NCBI RefSeq assembly: GCF_034702125.1
Contig: NC_085867.1
Span: 48,505,898-48,569,897, forward strand
DNA length: 64,000 bases
Source: Engraulis encrasicolus
Lineage: Eukaryota; Chordata; Actinopteri; Clupeiformes; Engraulidae
Direction of reading: 5' to 3'
Shown here: piece after piece, positions 46,143-57,266 of the stretch
How the letters are laid out: each line of letters starts with the position of its first letter
Position numbering within the stretch: the first letter of the stretch is position 1
The notes under the pieces: model-generated
The model's input: only the letters and a program-made list of their open reading frames with translations
Databases searched by the model: none
Told to the model about the DNA's origin: nothing
Made by a program: the position numbers and the translations under genes

Positions 46143-46300
46143 TTAAAGGTGCACTGTGCAACATTGTGGCCAGAGTAGGTATTGCACCTAATGCTCATGG
46201 AAACTGTGCTGGCTATTGGCAAATTTTATTCATTTGTGAATGTGAATGAACACGAATTCTGGAAATGAACTACTAAAAATATGACAAAGTGCACCTGTGG
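46143..46300 (-). mobile_element. Deleted, diverged copy of TTAA MITE family A
   Basis: Starts TTAAAGGTGCACTGTGCA. Both ends match family A in reverse orientation (GCTGGCTATTGGCAAATT, then GAATTCTGGAAATGAAC), with the middle missing. Confidence 0.65.
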
Positions 46301-46715
46301 ACCACAGTTTAGGGGGAGAGGGGGCATCTTCTACATAGACCGTGGCCTGACTCAAGCAGGCTATAGAATGAAAATGAAAAGAAAATAAATTTAAAAAAAG
46401 AAAATAAAAGGTCAGCAACACTGTTAAATGCTCCCAAATATTTAATGGCATAAATATTTGAGAGCATTTAACTTTTATTTTATTTTATTTTCAGTTATCT
46501 TACGTTTGGTCCAGCACCTGTGCCACTGATGTGCGCGCATTCATTGACTTTCTAGAATGTATAGAATGAAAATGGCCTGTCTGAGGAGGCCGTTTATGCC
46601 AAAAAAAGTGGCTTTTTGACCCCACTCCAGCCCTAAGTATACCATAGTAAATAGTGGATTCATTTCAGGCAACAACGTGACATGATTACCTCAGCTCAGC
46701 TCCCAGCTGCAGTCT
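46301..46715. other. Unannotated stretch
   Basis: Nothing recognised. Confidence 0.4.
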
Positions 46716-46724
46716 GCTGTGACG

Positions 46725-47103
46725 GGAGCGTACCTATGTTCCCCGGGTCCTATGTTCCCCGGGTCCTATGTTCCCCTGTCTTTGTATGGGACCCGGGAAC
46801 TTCGGGCCGTTTTTCTAAAAAAAAGGGTTCTATGTTCCCCGCGCTGTATCTAACCCTTCCCAAAACCATCCCTAAACGTATCCTGTCAGTAATGCAATGT
46901 TTCTGAGTTGTAAATTTGTGCCCTGACCAAAACTCTCCCTAAACCTGACCTGTCAGAGGTGCAACAACAACCTGCACTTTGCCATGCGGCAGCAGTCTAC
47001 CTGGAAGCAGCAGGGAACATAGAACCCTTTTTTGAAAAAAAGGGTCCTATTAAGTTCCCCGGTTGTGGGGAACATAGGACCCGGGGAACACAGGGATGAC
47101 CCC
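46725..47103. mobile_element. MULE-like element 1 (9-bp duplication)
   Basis: Flanked by GCTGTGACG at 46716-46724 and 47104-47112. Inverted ends start GGAGCGTACCTATGTTCCCC on the left and GGGGTCATCCCTGTGTTCCC on the right (reverse complement). The interior repeats GGGTCCTATGTTCCCC and carries AAAAGGGTTCTATGTTCCCC in both orientations. A 9-bp duplication with long inverted ends fits Mutator-like elements. No transposase. Confidence 0.75.
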
Positions 47104-47120
47104 GCTGTGACGACACCCGT

Positions 47121-47595
47121 GGTGACCGTGATTTCCTCGGATAACTGTTGTTCCTGGAACGACATCGCAAAGTTGGCCCTGGATCAACATCTGATCAACA
47201 TCTAGGTATGATTCCAAAAATTAACGGGCATGCCAAGTGCCGTCACGGTGGTATACGGCTCTGGTTATGGCTACAGTGGCTACGATGTGGAATTGTGCCT
47301 AAGCCAAAACTAATTCCTACACATAACCTGCTGTCAGTGAAAATGCGTGCACCAACCTAACAACATGCCAAATTGTGCTTTTACCAAAACTTATTCCTAA
47401 ACTTAACCTGTCAGTAAATAATGTATTTTGTAACAACATGCCACTTCTGCATAACTGATCTTAATCCATACTGCAGAAGACGTTACTGGCGCGAAATCTG
47501 ACATAGATACCCAGACTCAAACCAGATGTTGATCCAGGGCCAACTTTGCGATGTCGTTCCAGGAACAACAGTAACCCGAGGAGATCGCGGTCACC
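47121..47595. mobile_element. MULE-like element 2 (10-bp duplication)
   Basis: Perfect 10-bp duplication CGACACCCGT at 47111-47120 and 47596-47605. Terminal inverted repeats of about 72 bp start GGTGACCGTGATTTCCTCGG and include GAACGACATCGCAAAGTTGG. The interior has CTAAACTTAACCTGTCAGTA-type sequence like its neighbour. It abuts element 1, and their duplications overlap by 2 bp. Confidence 0.88.
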
Positions 47596-47605
47596 CGACA
47601 CCCGT

Positions 47606-48454
47606 CAGCTTAGCCTGACTCTGTGGCCTATAAATTCCTACCGTAACATAGCGCTCTATGCAAATGTTCTATCTATTATATGCAGGGCCATCCTTTCAGA
47701 GATCACCTCAGAGAGTGAGATTAAGTAGTGTATTATTTATGCTATTATTTATCATTTAATATGCAATAGACCCTCTTTGTGCCTGAAATGAAATATGAAT
47801 ACAAATTTCATTGAATCAAATTGAATTGTACCTCTCCCGTATGAATGAGATGCTTTTTAAACATCATTAGCGCCCTTATTTTAATTCTGAATAAACAGCA
47901 ATCCATAAAAAAAGAGTTCATTTATTTCCTTGTCAAAAACCACTAATTGACTAAAATGAGTGGTTTTGATAGACTGACCTTTAATGAAATATCGGCAATA
48001 ACAATAGAATCTCAGAATCATTCATTATTCATACTTCATAAAGAGCTTGATTTTTTTTTCTTTTTTTAAAATGGTGTTACAATGTCAGGAAAGGACAATG
48101 GCGCCTGGGTGTCTTAGTCTTTGTTGAGTCATTTATTATAGCGAACAGAAAGAGCTCTGATGTGGTCTGAAAAAGAATATAGAAAGAGGAAAAGAATTCC
48201 TCAGATGACAAATATGCTGGGTGGGAACACACACGCACACATGCACACAGGCAGAGGCAATTACACGTATCACACAGACAGGGGGGCGATAAGAGAAAAA
48301 TGCAGAACAACATTAACACGGTTAGGCAGACACAGCGTACATGTAAAATGAGAAGATTAAGGCAGGATGGAACATTTACAATCTTCCCTGACTTTGACAC
48401 TAAGCAGTAGGCTGAGAAGATAACCTCCATGTGCACAAACAAATACATCCACAC
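47606..48454. other. Unannotated stretch
   Basis: Nothing recognised. Confidence 0.4.
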
Positions 48455-48564
48455 ACGCGCACGCACGCTTGGGCACACACACACACACACACACACGCAT
48501 GTACGAAAGCATGTACGCACATATACTCTCACAGACTCTCACACACGCACGCACGCATGCACGC

Positions 48565-48596
<32 letters not shown>

Positions 48597-48597
48597 A
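48455..48597. repeat. (CA)n with CG/GT variants
   Basis: CA tracts around 48475-48496 and 48563-48588 joined by CACGCACGCATGCACGCAC. Confidence 0.9.
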
Positions 48598-49138
48598 ATA
48601 ACACACAAACCCCCAACTCATTAGCTGCAGATCTGATCCCAAACTGAAGCAGTTTGAAAAGTTCTTACCTCTAGTTAGAACATCTTGGATCTTCAGGGCC
48701 ATTTCCTCAAATGTTCGTTTCTTAAGGGCATCGTAAAACCACTCCCAGATTTACAAGTGCTCTCCACACTCATCTCATCCAATTGGGGGCATCGTAAACG
48801 ACCTCTGATGGTTGTCACCAGTAGGCCATTCAAGAAAATTACAACTTAGCACTTATTCATCGACTTAAGTACTTCGTTTTGTTCCTTTGGTTTTGAACTT
48901 TACTGACTGGTGCTTGAAATTATGACTTCACAATCGCTTTTTCAACATGATTATTCCCTATAGATGGTGGACAGTTTTCCAAATAATAAAATTATACTGA
49001 CAGAAAGATATATTAGCTATTTCCTATTGCACTTAAATTTCATCGATTTGACCTGGTCTAAAATGTCATACATTTCACACCTTATCATTATAAGCAAAAA
49101 CAAAAAGTTGTTCACTATACAATTCTAATTTATACACT
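48598..49138. other. Unannotated stretch
   Basis: Nothing recognised. Confidence 0.4.
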
Positions 49139-50042
49139 TAACACATTGAACATTTGAACAGCCTCCAAATATTTTGTCTTAAACCTACAGACAGGCTTGT
49201 TCGAAAGCCCCAGGTCAGCTGTCAGTATGTTTTTACAGTTCGTTCCTAGTGTATTCCATTCCAAAGTTATTCAAGTCTAAGTGAGCAGTGGTTTAGGTAG
49301 AAATTGCGTTTTCCACCAATCGAACGGAGATAGAGCCTTTTTTGTCACGGGTGCGCTCTTTGACTCTCAGAGTTTAAATTGCGGGTCTAAATGCATTTTC
49401 ACGCCCGAAGAACAACTCCAGTAGCTTCCAAGTAAACTATTTTGATGCAAAAATCACCTGGTCCGGTTATTGTTCAGAGCCACATCATCTGAAATGCTAG
49501 CTAGCTAATGTCACTTGACTGGCAGTTTTCGTTCTGTAGATAAAAGTAGACGTGCCAAAGTACTCACCCAAAATTAGGTTACTTCCTGCTGTGTTGCATG
49601 CTGTTTTTCATACAACCTTCCATTTAACACTATCTTGATGACAGCAAAACTCCTTATCCTTCCATCATAGGCCTATGTTTAGGAACAGGCTAGCTAGCAA
49701 GGCACTGAGAGGACATGTTTTGATTCTCTAGGCAGTAACTTGAAACGTGACGTGACGTGATCAGGAAGTGGTTTGATTGTAAAACTCAAATACTGTGTGT
49801 AATAAAATACACAGATGATGAAATATCCAGATCCTCACTTTGCAGGAGTTTTGACTTTGTAGGTGTTTTCATGATCTATGTCAGTTCTGTTCATCACATT
49901 ATTACGAAAATCACACAGAGTGTGCATTATAATGTGTAGATTCAGAATCCATTAAAAAAACGTAAAGATGTAATTTTAAGCTTTGGGAGCCAACGCATGG
50001 GAGGCAAAAACATACTTTTACGTGACTGGGAGTCAATGTGTT
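49139..50042. mobile_element. Possible TTAA element with short ends
   Basis: TTAACACATTGA at about 49139 and TCAATGTGTTAA at about 50031-50042 are a perfect 12-bp inverted pair that includes TTAA. The same end with more sequence (TTAACACATTGAGTGCC) occurs at 53853. The right-end motif AACGCATGGG...ACGTAAA also has a counterpart there. The interior is unrecognised, so this is tentative. Confidence 0.4.
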
Positions 50043-51505
50043 AAACTTATTCCTAGGCCTACTATATGGTCTGCCCAAAGATGTTGTCTAAGACAGGCAG
50101 ACTATGAAAAATTTCACATCACAACATGACATAGCTGAAGTATATCCCCATGTATCTTTATATATCTTCTTATGCTTCATATTAGTGGATGCACTGTAAT
50201 GTGATTCCGGTTTGTGTGCACAGAAGGTACCAGATATTGTGCCACAGGCCCAGAATCCCTACAGTAATATCATCCCTTGTCAAGGGTCCTGTTCTCCTAA
50301 ACACTTCGGGCCACGGGAAAAAACTATAGCATCATACCTGCGCTCCCCCAGCAACAATAACGTTGGTCGTTGTGTTGTCTCAAGGGCTACCTGGAGAATG
50401 GATCTTTGTGAAGAAGATTGCTTAGAGAAAATAAAAGCCCAGGGAGTTTCCTACGTGAAGATGGCAAAGCTAGAGAAAAAAATAGGATCACAGATTGTGA
50501 ATACCAAACAAATAAATGCACGGTCATCTATGTGTATATAATTTGTCATTTGTTTTGCTGTTTTGCAATCACCACATGCAGCAGTCCACTGACCTTTCAG
50601 CACACCATCGTTGAGGATGTGTCTGCTACCAGAGATTCTTTAAGTATATAGAGATAAGCCAATGTAATAGATTGCTATGGGCACCTAACATGACCAGGTT
50701 CCGGTCTGCCTAAAGGGGCGTGTCATAATACTCCTAGCATTGAATAGAACAGTCCTTAGGTCTGCCTAGCTCTGCCTAAAGGGGGATTCCCCCCCCTCCC
50801 CCTTGCAATAATAGAACCCGGAAACAATGGGCCAATGGAACCTCTCTCTCTCCACTCTCTCTGGTGCTAGTCTTCCTTATGAGTCATTCTCCTACTCTGC
50901 ATCCATCTTCATCTTCTTCTTCTTCTGTTTCTTGTCTGATATGGCTTGCTATTGTGTGCCTCTGGAAGTACTGTAGTAGGCCTATCATCCATCCTCTCCA
51001 TCCACTAGCAATAATAACATCAGCCAGGGAAGCCGACAAGGGGGGACAAATGGGTCACCTGTACCGGGGAAAGGGAAATGGGGGGCCCGGAAATAATTGA
51101 GTCCTCATTACATGAAATGTATTGAGTGGGGGGCCCTTTCAGATGACTTTGTCCTGGGCCCAGCCAAAGCTGTCAGTGGCCCTGACATCAGCCATCATGT
51201 TGTGTCAAGGGCCACCTGGAGAGTTGCTCTTTGTGGAGAACACGGCACGGAGAAAATGGAATCATGCAATATAGTATTTGTAAAACATGTTCTATGGGAT
51301 TGAAAAGGCAATGTGTAGTTGCCTTTGAATACGCGTATATAACTCCACACTCATCCATGTAATTAGCCTTTCTTGCCTTGACGTCAGACAAGTTCAGTTT
51401 TGAGGCGAAGCGCATATATATTCAATCATCAGTTTTAGGCGAAAAGCGGAATCCGTGTACAAGTCCATGCCCTGATGTGACTATTGCAATGCATTAATAA
51501 AACAT
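50043..51505. other. Unannotated with dispersed repeat relics
   Basis: 50380-50450 and 51190-51260 share CTACCTGGAGA/CCACCTGGAGA and CTTTGTG followed by GAGAAAA. 51140-51175 carries TGACTTTGTCCTGGGCCCAG, as at 32450. These look like copies of one unclassified repeat family. Confidence 0.4.
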
Positions 51506-51530
51506 TGAATATAATATAATATAATATAAT
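51506..51530. repeat. (TATAA)n pentamer repeat
   Basis: About four to five TATAA units. Confidence 0.85.
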
Positions 51531-51682
51531 GACCCATCCCTCATTTGTTATATGTATGGACTACATGTCTACAATAATATCGTCCTGCTTTTTGGTGGCC
51601 CTTGGGTCATGTGGAGCTGTGTGTAAAAATCATCATCGTAATGGTTTCCTCCGCAAAAACACTGAGGAGATTTAGCAGAGCT

Positions 51683-51686
<4 letters not shown>

Positions 51687-51748
<62 letters not shown>
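51687..51748. repeat. (CT)n microsatellite
   Basis: About 31 CT units. Confidence 0.95.
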
Positions 51749-52311
51749 ACCTTGGACTGCGGCACTTGGTGTTCCCCATTTCCCAGTGGGTGGGCACCAG
51801 GGGACATGCCTTTGGCACTAGTTAAGTGATTGGTCCTTAAACATCCCCATGGCTTCTGCCTCCTGCTGCAGACTCGTAATCAGCTAGCCTACATTTGGCC
51901 AGCCATGCTCACACATACAGTAGAAGGAATTACATCTAGTCTGTATGCCATCGTTGTGATCAATACTGACAAGCTGGCATTCACAGGCCACATTATTAGG
52001 TACACCTTTTTCCTACTGATCATTGACACAAATTTCTACTCAACCATTGGTTTAAGTGATTTTGAACCATGGTTGTTGGTGGTATCAGTGTGATTGCAAA
52101 GACGTTTCATTCCGGCTGTGTTTATCGCCCCTCACAAAGTTTTTGGAGCGAAGTGTGTATCGACAGCGCGACGAAAGCATACCCCCCCAGAAGTGTTGCC
52201 GGGGTAACCAACCACTTCCTCAACTTGTCAACTGAACGGCGAGGGGCAAATTAATTGTTATTACAGCGTTTTTAAAGAAATTTGTCAGCGATTAAGTGAA
52301 AGAGTGTTAGA
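51749..52311. other. Unannotated stretch
   Basis: 51985-52006 (GGCCACATTATTAGGTACAC) resembles a motif that is common in fish interspersed repeats. The family is not identified here. Confidence 0.35.
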
Positions 52312-52462
52312 TAAGCAATAAGCCACTTGGGACCGTCCGTTTGTGATCGATTTATAACTACTAAGGAGATGTTTACGGAATTCTGCTTCTGTAGTGCCCC
52401 ACTCCCCTTATCCCTGTTATAAATCGAGCACAAGCCCACGGCCTCTCGTGGCTTATTGCTTA
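52312..52462. repeat. Foldback, 151 bp
   Basis: TAAGCAATAAGCCAC and GTGGCTTATTGCTTA are perfect 15-bp inverted ends. An inner pair GATTTATAAC/GTTATAAATC extends the dyad. Probably a small MITE. Confidence 0.75.
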
Positions 52463-52914
52463 CATGTTATAACACAGTTATTACAGTGCCTGCGCTGTGC
52501 AAAAGGTCATTTCCTTTCACATTTTCAGAAAGTTTGAATTTAGAAGATCCACGACATGTTGTCTAATCATGTAACTTTGTTGTAATGTGTTTTACTGTAG
52601 AGTGAAGTATGCTGCCATATTTCATGATCTATGAATAGACAGTGCAGTGTATACTTTATTGTCATATAATGAGGAGCAACTGCATATTAAAATTGATTTG
52701 AAGTGTCCCAATATGCTACAACATGGAAAATTAAGTACAGCAACATATACGCACATCATACAGATAATATCTGAGATGAGAATTCCAGAATTGCCTCTCA
52801 ACATTAATTAACAATGTAAATCTGAACATTGGCAAAGACATAAACATTACCCTGTTTCTGCATCACCTTTCACCATGGGCTTAATTAATTGCAAAAGCAC
52901 ACACATGTATGCGT
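52463..52914. other. Unannotated stretch
   Basis: Nothing recognised. Confidence 0.4.
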
Positions 52915-53047
<133 letters not shown>

Positions 53048-53342
53048 CTAGTACATCTAAGTACCCCACTATATTATCATATCATTATGCTGTAAGCAGC
53101 AGAGACCAGCAGTTCCATCATAGAGGCATATACTATAGTCTTTCGTTAATTGATACCACCTCCACCTTCTCTGTCCCCTTGAGGGGGGATATGGGAGAGC
53201 TGTGATGGGGAGGCTTGTGGTCCTGAATATCAAACGCAGAGAACTAATAAAGAAATCAGCAGCTAAGGCTCGAGCAGGATTTAGATTTAAAGTCACGCCG
53301 CCCCGCCCAGCATGCTGAGGGAGAAAAGGTCATACTGCTCGA

Positions 53343-53683
53343 GCTGTTAACCTGTTGGGTCTCGTCTTGCCTTGTAGCCTACATTATGTTATATACTGGC
53401 TACATTATGTCCCTAAGTCTCAAGCTGTTAACCTGTTGTGTCTTGTCTTGCCTTATGTTATACTGGCTTCATTATGTCCCTGGCTAGGTCTCAAGCTGCT
53501 AACCTGTTGTGCCTTGTCTTGCCTTGTACATTATGTTATATACTACTGGCTACATTTTGTCCCTAAGTCTCAAGCTGTTAACCTGTTGTGTGTTGTCTTG
53601 CCTTATGTTGTATACTGGCTACATTATGTCCCTAAGTCTCAAGCTGTTGACCTGTTGTGTCTTGTCTTGCCTTGTACATGATG
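53343..53683. repeat. ~66-83-bp minisatellite, 4-5 copies
   Basis: Unit contains CTGTTAACCTGTTGTGTCTT, GTCTTGCCTT, ACTGGCTACATTATGTCC and CTAAGTCTCAAG. Units alternate between short (Tyr-Tyr) and long (GTACATTATGTTATATAC) variants. Confidence 0.9.
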
Positions 53684-53856
53684 TGGTAACACGTCGGTGT
53701 CATAAGCATGTCATTACAGTGTCATAATAGTGTCATGGCACGGTTATGCATGTGTCATAAACATTATGTCCATGTCATATACATTTTATGACAGTTGGCC
53801 TTAAGTGACATTCGGTTATGGCAAAGAAAACTTTACCATAACCGAATGTCACTTAA
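53684..53856. repeat. GTGTCATAA-rich repeat ending in a perfect hairpin
   Basis: Several GTCATAA/TGTCAT motifs lead into a perfect 21-bp inverted repeat. Arms 53801-53821 (starting TTAAGTGACATTCGGTTATG) and 53836-53856 have a 14-nt loop. Likely the terminus of a dispersed element. Confidence 0.7.
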
Positions 53857-55085
53857 CACATTGAGTGCCGACGTTAATAATACATTTTTCACGCCCATGC
53901 GTTGTATACCAACAACGTAAAAATACGTTTTTGCGTCTTTCGTCATATTTGGAATCTACAACCTTCAATACATAATATTTGTGATTTTGGGAGGTCTGTG
54001 ACGAGTACAAATGACAAAAATAGCAGTCAAAAGCTTGTGTCATGATTTGGACATTTTAATTTTAATCTCCTTCAAGAGCGCCGCCCTAGAGTGCAGTACC
54101 TCCTGGGAAAAAAAATAATTCTCTCTCTCGTCCTATCCAGAATTTATCTGCAAAATAAAATGACCTGTTGTCAGAGTGTACAATTTCCATGTTATATTAT
54201 ATTAGGGATTGCTTACCGTAGCTGAGATCTAGTAATTGAGTTGATCTATTGGTATATACGTATTGGCCTTTCCATGATTACGTTTGGGAACCCCTGCTAT
54301 GGAAAGATGTTAAAACAACTCTCTAAGTGTCTGATTAACACACTTTTACTGTGTGGGCAGTGATACCAATCTCTCAGCTCTTCTGTGATGTGTGAACTGA
54401 ACTAAAACTGATCTGTACAGTACAACCCCAGCTTAGATGGGTTTGGATATGCTCAGTGTGCTCATGTTTAACACTGATCTTCCTGTCCACGTGTCTCTCG
54501 TCAATCTACTTGCAGAGAAATTGATATAAGGTGACCTGGTGAGCCAAATCTCCCATTAAGCAGACTCTTGTTCACAGGGGGTGGGGGGTGGGCTAGAATA
54601 CTAACACGGCTCACAGGGGAAGAAAGAGCTTATTTCATAGTCTGTTTCTCAGAGCTTCCTTTTTTCCTCCATTTCATTCAGGGTTCTTTTTTTTTCGCCA
54701 AAAAGACAAGGAAATCCCTGGACTAGGCTCTCCTTGTACGTTCACAGCAGTGGCCTGCGGGCTCACTGTACCATTCCATTCAATCCCATCCCACCAACAC
54801 CACACTCTCCCACTCCCACTCCCACTCCCACCCCCTCTCTCCCCCAGCACACAGCACTTGTTTTATTGATCAGGTTCAGAGTGAGGACTGATGGCGGGAC
54901 CTCCCTCCTGTCCTGCCTGCCTGCTTGCCTGCCTGCTTCCTTCTATGCTTGCCCTACCTCCATCACTCTCATTTGCCGGTCTGCCGGCCTGCCAGCCTCT
55001 TCTCCTGCTTCCCCATCCAGCCAGCCTCCCTGCCTGCTTACCTCGGCCATTTTTTTTCTCCTCACCTCTCCCTGAAGGTATCTAT
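53857..55085. other. Unannotated with pyrimidine-rich stretch
   Basis: 53853-53940 shares end motifs with 49139-50042. 54780-55070 is rich in CCTCC, CTGCCTGC and CCCACTCC tandem motifs. No gene. Confidence 0.45.
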
Positions 55086-55706
55086 GAGTGCGTTACAATA
55101 TGCGACCTTGCCTCCTCCACTTGTGCTTGTCTCCTCGTACCAGGAAGTAATATGTCATGATGACATCTAGGGATGTTAACTGGTAACCGTTTAACCGATA
55201 GTCGACCGGATCAACATTAATCGGTTAAAATTTTCTGCCACCGGTTAACCGGTTGTAATAATAATAATAATTTCCTCCCAAAGAACAATATTTTTGAGGG
55301 TTTAGTACGATAATTCAGCGTTTTCCATCTGACAACAGTGGCTGGACATGGCAGGTCCCGTCTGCGCAGCAAAAAAAAAGGCTTATGTGAAAAAGATCAC
55401 GGGTTAACCGGTTAACCATCGGTTAATGAGTCTCAGTAACCGGTTAAGAGTTTTTTCAATTTTCGCCATCCCTAATGACATCACTGACCACAGCATTATA
55501 TTTCAATATCTTACAAAAGCTCAATTGTAAAGCCTTCTTCTCATTTGCAATTGGGATGGTGAATGAAAAACAGACCCTCAAAATTTGTTTTGGCTTGGCT
55601 GACAGCAGGGAAACTTAATTGTTTTCTCCACGGAGGAGGGGCCAGGAGGCGGGGCGAGGAAACAAGCACGAGTGGAGGAGGCAAGGTCGCATATTGGAAC
55701 GCACTC
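55086..55706. mobile_element. Family B MITE copy 2, interrupted by a hAT
   Basis: Ends GAGTGCGTTACAATATGCGA and TCGCATATTGGAACGCACTC pair over about 50 bp including AAGCACGAGTGGAGGAGGCA. The hAT at 55168-55474 lies inside. Related to 38233-38508. Confidence 0.8.
55168..55474. mobile_element. hAT MITE, TAGGGATG-type ends
   Basis: Starts TAGGGATGTTAACTGG and ends TTCGCCATCCCTA. Perfect duplications ATGACATC lie at 55160-55167 and 55475-55482. The interior contains repeated CCGGTTAACCGGTT palindromes. Confidence 0.93.
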
Positions 55707-55759
55707 TATGCTGCTCTGGGGATACTTTTTGGTGCTTCGCCTTGCGTGGCAGCAAGTCT

Positions 55760-55851
55760 GTTCATCTCCGTCGTACGCTGACAGACGCCTTAATTTACTT
55801 TGGGATTAATAAAGTTTATTTTATGTGTACTCTACTCTACTCTGGAACTAC
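55760..55851 (+). mobile_element. LINE 3'-end fragment
   Basis: TTTGGGATTAATAAAGTTTA is followed by short CTACT repeats, as in Rex1/L2-type 3' ends. No coding sequence. Confidence 0.5.
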
Positions 55852-55897
55852 CTGACACTCTTCTATCACACTAGTTTGTCATTCAGCCAGCCTCCCT

Positions 55898-56030
55898 GAG
55901 TGCGTTACAATATGCCACCTTGCTCCCTCCACTTGTGCTTGTCTCCTCGTCCTGCCTCCTGGCCCCTCCTCCGTGGAGAAAACGATAAAGTTTCCCAGCT
56001 GTCAGCCTAGCCACAACAAAACTGAGATTA
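55898..56030 (+). mobile_element. Family B MITE, half copy
   Basis: Starts GAGTGCGTTACAATATGCCA and continues through GGAGAAAACGATAAAGTTTC, then ends with no right terminus. Confidence 0.7.
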
Positions 56031-56907
56031 ACCAAAAAAAACCGACATGGAAAAAAATATTGAATTACATTACAAAAAAATGTATTTATTCGCTATAGCC
56101 ATTATTATTAAGCGGGCTTGCGGAGCAAGAACCATGCAGAGCATGGCCCTTGCAGAGCAAGACCCGATTATAGTAGTAATCTCTAAGTCCTGTTTCTTTA
56201 TTATTTATCGTTCTTGTGCAGGGGCAGTAAAAATAGAAAATGGATCTCCTCCTAGGCCTTTCGAGATAGAGACACCGTTCAAACACTAAAACGACCGGCT
56301 CGGCTTGGAGATCGCGTATAGTTATAGGCTTCTCCGTGTCTCTTGTCGTTTTCCCGTTTTTGGCGATTTTGTTAAAGCCTGGGTCCCCATTGAAAACAGT
56401 GGTGGAACCTCCATGAACCAAAGTTCCGCCACTCTAAAGATTAGAGTGTAGGAGGCTTTTTCAGTCATAAAACATCAACACTTTCACCTAGAAGTTTAGT
56501 TGGCGCGTTGTTAGCGAGCTCTATGGGATGTCTCCAAATTGTCAAAGTTTCATCTCCCAACTCCCAATACTTTTTAAATGGCAGGTTTGTAAATAAAACA
56601 GGCCTAGGTCTATGGAGAATCCCAGTCTTTCCAAAAATGCATTTTTCAAGAGATCAGCGCATGTCCCACACGGAGGTCCATTTGTGCCTGAACCCTTTAA
56701 CCTATAAACTTCATTCAAAGACTGTTAGAGAGATCACAAGCATGACTCCGATCTGTGAAAAGGACACGTGCCAACTCCTTTTAGTTTTTTTACAACGATG
56801 TTGTAAAGACAAAAAACTCATTCTCATTCTCTCCCCTGTTAAAGGCTCAATACTAACTGTCAGTTAGTATCAGAACAGGTGCTCCCAATGAAGGGTTCCA
56901 TCTTAAC
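56031..56907. other. Unannotated, possible LINE 5' UTR at the end
   Basis: No motif recognised in most of it. The last part, from about 56830, may be the 5' region of the following LINE, since the coding frame becomes open after a stop near 56905. Confidence 0.4.
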
Positions 56908-57266
56908 TGCCACTGTCTCAAGATTCTATTCTTAATTCTTGTGTACACAACAACCTAATTACGATTGCACCTGAACGCATAAACAATAGCTCTACTACTT
57001 TGAATGTTAATGCTGCATTACTTAACGTGCAGTCCTTGACCAACAAAAGCTTCGTAGTAAACCAGCTGGTCTCGGACAAAAACATAAGCTTTATGTTTCT
57101 TACCGAAACATGGCTTAAAGACGACGGGGCGGCTACTTTTATTGAGGCTTGCCCTTCCGATTACAAATTCCTTCACGCCCCGAGACCAAATAAACGAGGC
57201 GGAGGCGTAGCCATACTTTTCTCCAACAAATTTAATTGTACTAAGATGAATCTGGGCTCTTTATGA
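56908..57266 (+). pseudogene. L2-like ORF2, endonuclease N-terminal part
   Basis: The frame is open from about 56908. It includes LNVQSLTNKS, FLTETWL and RGGGVAILF, the first motifs of the AP-type endonuclease that nicks target DNA, with Glu of TETW as a catalytic metal ligand. It ends in TGA at 57264-57266, where the coding signal continues in another frame from 57263. A small deletion here is the likely cause of the break. Confidence 0.8.
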
